NCBI RefSeq assembly: GCF_026242055.1
Contig: NZ_JAPJDL010000019.1
Span: forward strand, 62,001-126,000
Direction of reading: 5' to 3'
From: Lentzea sp. NEAU-D7
Lineage (GTDB): Bacteria > Actinomycetota > Actinomycetes > Mycobacteriales > Pseudonocardiaceae
Length of the DNA stretch: 64,000 nt
Part shown: positions 60,154-64,000 of the stretch, piece by piece
How the letters are laid out: each line of letters opens with the position of its first letter
Numbering within the stretch: the first letter of the stretch is position 1
Position numbers and translations under genes: made by a program
The notes under the pieces: model-generated
The model's input: the letters and a program-made list of their open reading frames with translations, nothing else
Databases searched by the model: none
What the model was told of the DNA's origin: nothing

Positions 60154-62013
60154 GTGCGCCCTGAAGACCTGCAGCTGCTCACCACGCCCGGCACCGTCGC
60201 CGTGTCCGGAGACCTGGTGCTGGTCAGCATCACCACGCCCGACCTCGACAAGAACACCTACCGGGGCGGTCTGCACCGGGTGTTCCCGGACGGCACGACA
60301 ACACCGTGGACGCACGGTGATCGTGACAATGCGCAGCGCATTTCTCCCGACGGCAGGCTGGTCGCGTTCTTGCGCGTCAGCGGAAAGTCGAAGCCGCAGC
60401 TCTACGTCGTTCCGGTGGACGGCGGCGAGCCGCGCCGGCTGACCGATCTGCCGCTGGGCGCCGGTGCCCCCGTGTGGTCGCCGGACTCGTCACGGCTCGC
60501 CTTCGTGGCCCGCGTGCCCGAGGCCGGCCGCTACGGCACCACGGACGACGGCCCCGAGTCCGAGCCGCCGCGCCGCATCACGCGCCTGGACTACCGCGTC
60601 GACGACGTCGGCTTCCTCGCCGACCGCCGCCCGCGCCTGCACGTCGTCGACCTGGACGGTGCCGTCTCCGAGGTCACCGACGGAGCGCACGACGTCTCCG
60701 ACCAGGCCTGGCTCGACGACTCGACGCTGGTGTTCGTCGCCCCGCGCGACCTGGGCGTCTCCGAGACCCTGCACTCCGACCTGTACACGGTTCCCGCCAC
60801 CGGCGGCGAGGTCTCGCTGCTGGTGCGCGGCGCCGGTGAGGTCTCGATGCCGTTCGTGGCCAACGGGTCGCTCTACTGGCTGGGCACCGAGTTCACCGGG
60901 ATCGACGCGGTGGCGCGCAACCACGGCCTGTGGAAGTCCCCGGTGGACGGTTCCGCTCCCGTCCGCCTCACCGACGTCGAAACCGTCGACGTGGAACGGC
61001 TTTCGGGTCAGCCCGTGGCCGACTCGTCCGGCGTGCTCCTGGTCGTGCGCAACCGCGGTGCGCTGGAGCTGCGGCGCATCCCGTTCGACGGCGGGCCCGG
61101 CGAGGTCCTGGCGGGTTCCTCGGCCGCTGTCCGGTCGTTCGCCACCGACGGGTCCACCCTCGTCGCGGTCGTGTCCACTCCGGACAGCCCCGGTCAGGTC
61201 GAGTTCGTCGGAACCGGTGTGCGCACGGCGTTCTCGTCGGTCTCCACGCGCCGGGTCGTGGAACTCACCGGCTCCGCCTCCGACGGCTACCCGGTGCACG
61301 GCTGGCTCGTGCTGCCTGAAGGCGACGGCCCGCACCCGGTCGTCATGGCCGTGCACGGCGGCCCGTTCATGTACCACAGCTGGGGTTTCTTCGACGAGGC
61401 CCAGGTCTACGCCACCGCCGGCTACGCCGTCGTGCTGCCGAACCCGCGCGGCTCGGCGGGCTACGGCCAGGCCCACGGCCAGGCGGTGGTCGGCAGGTTC
61501 GGCACGGTCGACGTGGACGACGTCCTGTCCCTTTTGGACGTGGCGCTCGCGCGCGAGGACTGCGACGCCGATCGCGTCGGCGTGATGGGCGGCTCCTACG
61601 GTGGCTTCATGACGTCGTGGCTGTCCGCGCACCACGGCGAACGCTTCAAGGCGGCCTGGAGCGAGCGCGCGGTGAACGCCTGGGACTCGTTCGGCGGTTC
61701 CTCGGACATCGGCTACTTCTTCGCCGACGCCTACTGCGGCACCGATCCCGAGGCGCAGCGCGCGATGTCACCGCTGACCTACGCCGAGAAGATCAACCTG
61801 CCGTTCGCCGTCGTCCACTCCGAGCACGACTGGCGCTGCCCCCTGGAGCAGGCGCAGCGCATGTTCGTGGCGTTGAAGCGCCGCGGCGTCGAGACGGAGA
61901 TGCTGATCTTCCCGGGCGAGGGGCACGAGCTGACCCGGTCCGGGCAGCCGCGGCACCGCAAGCAGCGCTTCGACGCGGTGCTGGAGTGGTGGGACCGCTA
62001 CCTCAAGGCCTGA
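60154..62013 (+). CDS. S9 family prolyl oligopeptidase / acylaminoacyl-peptidase
   Basis: 619 residues. N-terminal beta-propeller (about 1-360, with WSPDSSRLAFVAR-type TolB-like blades) and C-terminal alpha/beta hydrolase with Ser in GGSYGGFM near 492, Asp in HSEHDWRCP near 570 and His in PGEGHELTR near 600. It cleaves short peptides with Pro or N-acyl residues in the cytoplasm. GTG 60154 follows TAGCGT by seven bases. A 13-bp hairpin follows the gene. Confidence 0.94.
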   Translation: MRPEDLQLLTTPGTVAVSGDLVLVSITTPDLDKNTYRGGLHRVFPDGTTTPWTHGDRDNAQRISPDGRLVAFLRVSGKSKPQLYVVPVDGGEPRRLTDLPLGAGAPVWSPDSSRLAFVARVPEAGRYGTTDDGPESEPPRRITRLDYRVDDVGFLADRRPRLHVVDLDGAVSEVTDGAHDVSDQAWLDDSTLVFVAPRDLGVSETLHSDLYTVPATGGEVSLLVRGAGEVSMPFVANGSLYWLGTEFTGIDAVARNHGLWKSPVDGSAPVRLTDVETVDVERLSGQPVADSSGVLLVVRNRGALELRRIPFDGGPGEVLAGSSAAVRSFATDGSTLVAVVSTPDSPGQVEFVGTGVRTAFSSVSTRRVVELTGSASDGYPVHGWLVLPEGDGPHPVVMAVHGGPFMYHSWGFFDEAQVYATAGYAVVLPNPRGSAGYGQAHGQAVVGRFGTVDVDDVLSLLDVALAREDCDADRVGVMGGSYGGFMTSWLSAHHGERFKAAWSERAVNAWDSFGGSSDIGYFFADAYCGTDPEAQRAMSPLTYAEKINLPFAVVHSEHDWRCPLEQAQRMFVALKRRGVETEMLIFPGEGHELTRSGQPRHRKQRFDAVLEWWDRYLKA

Positions 62014-62016
62014 AGG

Positions 62017-62062
62017 CCGGGCTGAGGCTGCTCCGATCTCCCGCCGGAGCAGCCTCACCCGG
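62017..62062 (+). terminator. Terminator of the S9 peptidase gene
   Basis: A perfect 13-bp stem (62023-62035 with 62045-62057), extended by CCGGG/CCCGG with one bulge, four bases after the stop. Confidence 0.85.
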
Positions 62063-62143
62063 CGGTGCTTGCAAGGCGCACGTCAGGAGGCCTGACCCGT
62101 TCGGCCGCTGGATCGCCGGCTTGTCCGGAGTGAAGGTGGTCGG

Positions 62144-64000
62144 GTGGAGAACACACCCTCCAGGGCAGTGGTGCGGGCCAGTTGGCAGGGCGGCCTGCCA
62201 CCGGTGTCGCCGGACGGTGCGGTGCCCCGTCAACTGCCGGCGGTGGTCGCGACCTTCAGCGGGCGGCGCGAGGAGCTGTCGCAGCTCGATTCGGCACTGA
62301 GCTCGGGTGCCGTCGTCATCTCGGCGGTCAACGGCACGGCGGGGGTCGGCAAGACCGCCTTGGCGCTGCACTGGGCGCACCGGGCGGCCGACCGGTTCCC
62401 GGACGGTCAGTTGTACGTGAACATGCGCGGGTTCGATCCGGACCGCGAACCGATGACGGTCGCCGAGGCGGTCCGGGGCTTTCTCGACGCGCTCGGGGTG
62501 CCGAGTGACGCCATCCCGGTCAGCCTGGACGCCCAGACGGCCCTGTTCCGCAGCAAGATCGCGGGACGTCGGGTCCTGCTCGTGCTCGACAACGTCAACA
62601 ACGCCGCGCAGGTCCGGCCTCTGCTGCCGGGGGACTCCTCCTGCTTCGTCCTGATCACCAGTCGGAACAGCCTCGCGGGACTGGTCGCCGAGCACGGCGC
62701 GCGACCGTTGCGCCTGGATCTGCTCTCCGACGACGAAGCCGCCGCGCTGCTCCGTGACCGGCTGGGTGACGTGGACACCGACGCGCTGGTCGAGCTGTGT
62801 TCCGGCCTGCCGCTCGCGCTGAGCATCGTGGCCGCCCGTGTCGCGCTGGAGCCGAACACGTCGATCGCGGAGTTGCGCGCGGAACGACTCGAAGCGCTCG
62901 ATCTCGGTGAGGAGCACGTCAACGTCCGGTCGGTCTTCTCGTGGTCGTTGCGGGCGTTGAGCGAGCCCGCGGCGAGGCTGTTCCGGCTGCTCGGACTGCA
63001 CCCCGGTCCGGACATCGACGCCCACGCCGCGGCCGCCCTCGCCGGTCGTGGCGACTGCAGGAAGCTGTTGCGTGAGCTGGTGAGCGCCTCGCTGCTGGAG
63101 GAGTACCTGCCCGGGCGGTTCCGCTTCCACGATCTGTTGCGGCTGTTCGCCCAGGAGCTGGCGGGTTCCGATGACGAGGCCCGGCACCGGATGCTCGGCT
63201 TCTACCTGCACACGGCATGGGCAGCGGACCGAGCGCTGGTGACGCAACGGATAGGTGTCGACCTGCCGCCGCTACGCCCCTCCGTCGTGCCGTTGAGGTT
63301 CACCGGCCCGTCCGATGCACGCGAGTGGTTCGTAGCCGAGCACGCCGTGTTGAAGGGTCTGGTCGGGCACGCTGCGGCGGCCGGATTCGACCGGTACGCG
63401 TGGCAACTGGCGCTGACGATGCGCAGTTACCTGGACACGCAGGGACATTGGCGCGACTTCGCGTCGGTGTACCGGACAGCGGTGGGGCCGGTGAACCGGC
63501 ACGCCGACCTGGTCGCTCGCGTTCGTGTCCACAGAGGACTTGGTCGCGCGCTTTCCCGCCTGTCGCAGTGGGAGGAGGCGGAGTACGTGCTGCGGTTGGC
63601 GCTCGGCCTCGCCGAGGAATCCGGTGACCGCACACAGCAAGCGCACTGCCACGAGGCGTTGTCCGCGTTGTGCTCGGCTCAGGGCAAACACAAACGCGCG
63701 TTGCAGCATGCGAACGGATCGCAGAAGTGGCATCCCCGGCACGACGACGCCTGGCTGGCGTCAGCCTGGGTGCTGAAGCCCCGTTGCTACGCGGCGCTGA
63801 ACCTGTTCGACGAGGCGCTGGTCGCCGTCGCCACCGGGTTGAAGCTGCATCGCGGTCTCGCGACACCCGACGAGACGGGCGAGGCCGAGGCGTTGAACTG
63901 CGCGGCCCACATCTACCTCCGCAAGAGCGAGTTCGGCCTGTCTCTGGAAAGCGCGACGAGCGCGCTCACGCTGCACCGGTACCTCTGCAACAGGCCGGGA
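62144..64000 (+). CDS. NB-ARC / TPR regulator (AfsR-like, partial)
   Basis: 619 codons visible; the gene runs off the right edge. From GTG 62144 there is no SARP DNA-binding domain, only a short lead. The NB-ARC domain has Walker A NGTAGVGKT at 63-71, Walker B RRVLLVLDNV with D149, the sensor ITSR near 172 and GLPLALSIVAAR near 227. A winged-helix-like part and then TPR repeats from about 430 follow (QWEEAEYVLRLALGLAEESG). STAND ATPases of this type act as switches in actinomycete regulation; the output domain may lie beyond the window or be supplied by a partner. Confidence 0.88.
   Translation, partial: MENTPSRAVVRASWQGGLPPVSPDGAVPRQLPAVVATFSGRREELSQLDSALSSGAVVISAVNGTAGVGKTALALHWAHRAADRFPDGQLYVNMRGFDPDREPMTVAEAVRGFLDALGVPSDAIPVSLDAQTALFRSKIAGRRVLLVLDNVNNAAQVRPLLPGDSSCFVLITSRNSLAGLVAEHGARPLRLDLLSDDEAAALLRDRLGDVDTDALVELCSGLPLALSIVAARVALEPNTSIAELRAERLEALDLGEEHVNVRSVFSWSLRALSEPAARLFRLLGLHPGPDIDAHAAAALAGRGDCRKLLRELVSASLLEEYLPGRFRFHDLLRLFAQELAGSDDEARHRMLGFYLHTAWAADRALVTQRIGVDLPPLRPSVVPLRFTGPSDAREWFVAEHAVLKGLVGHAAAAGFDRYAWQLALTMRSYLDTQGHWRDFASVYRTAVGPVNRHADLVARVRVHRGLGRALSRLSQWEEAEYVLRLALGLAEESGDRTQQAHCHEALSALCSAQGKHKRALQHANGSQKWHPRHDDAWLASAWVLKPRCYAALNLFDEALVAVATGLKLHRGLATPDETGEAEALNCAAHIYLRKSEFGLSLESATSALTLHRYLCNRPG

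Overview
The window is high-GC actinobacterial DNA. Codon usage, many GTG starts, mycothiol-era families (DUF664, DUF397/DUF5753, DUF3558, DUF402) and gene order all fit a filamentous actinomycete of the Pseudonocardiales type (Lentzea, Saccharothrix or Amycolatopsis-like; genus not determinable here). The backbone pdtaR - polA - rpsA - coaE - DUF402 - uvrB is the order known from Mycobacterium tuberculosis (Rv1626-Rv1633). Here it is opened out by accessory genes, chiefly a block of about 20 kb between polA (ends 22246) and the rpsA neighbourhood (from about 42350).

Layout. 0-7.4 kb: an amino-acid catabolic operon (aldehyde dehydrogenase, FAD amine/amino-acid oxidase, Glu/Leu-type dehydrogenase cut by the window edge) divergent from a LysR regulator; a DUF5753 helix-turn-helix/DUF397 pair coupled to a DUF664 gene; a ThDP enzyme. 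7.8-12.1 kb: small membrane and lipoproteins, a gene of unknown function with a possibly structured leader, the ANTAR response regulator pdtaR and a secreted protein. 12.3-17.8 kb: a complete branched-chain amino-acid (Liv) ABC operon. 17.9-22.2 kb: secreted lipase-like hydrolase, hotdog thioesterase and polA. 22.4-42.3 kb: accessory block with an Hsp70-like membrane protein, aminotransferase, TetR/HxlR/Lrp regulators, a phosphodiesterase, two NlpC/P60 proteins, a nucleoside hydrolase with two Gfo/Idh/MocA oxidoreductases, a cold-shock gene, and a TetR-controlled YhgE/ABC operon. 42.3-51.7 kb: methyltransferase, rpsA, a repeat-rich gap, a lipoprotein, coaE-GrpB, two DUF402 genes, a Cys-rich DUF5685 protein and uvrB. 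51.7-57.5 kb: MarR, MmcQ/YjbR and VOC genes and an unusual hydrolase-ABC ATPase fusion with its permease. 57.5-64 kb: a riboswitch-controlled TerC gene, an amidohydrolase, an S9 peptidase and the start of an NB-ARC/TPR regulator.

Most notable signals: (1) polA and uvrB carry near-identical promoters matching the RecA-independent DNA-damage promoter of the PafBC type (TTGTCR-gtg-N8-TAnnnT), each followed 7 nt later by a GTG start, so both are probably leaderless; (2) at least a dozen genes share the TAnnnT + 6-7 nt + start architecture; (3) a yybP-ykoY-like (Mn2+) leader precedes terC and its 3' strand is complementary to the ribosome binding site; (4) around 26.85 kb a methyltransferase gene and an Lrp gene, once divergent, have both lost their 5' halves; (5) a 144-bp nested palindrome lies downstream of rpsA; (6) an S15-like hydrolase is fused to an ABC ATPase, with an overlapping 62-codon gene between it and the permease. 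No tRNA, rRNA, CRISPR, insertion sequence or phage gene was recognised.
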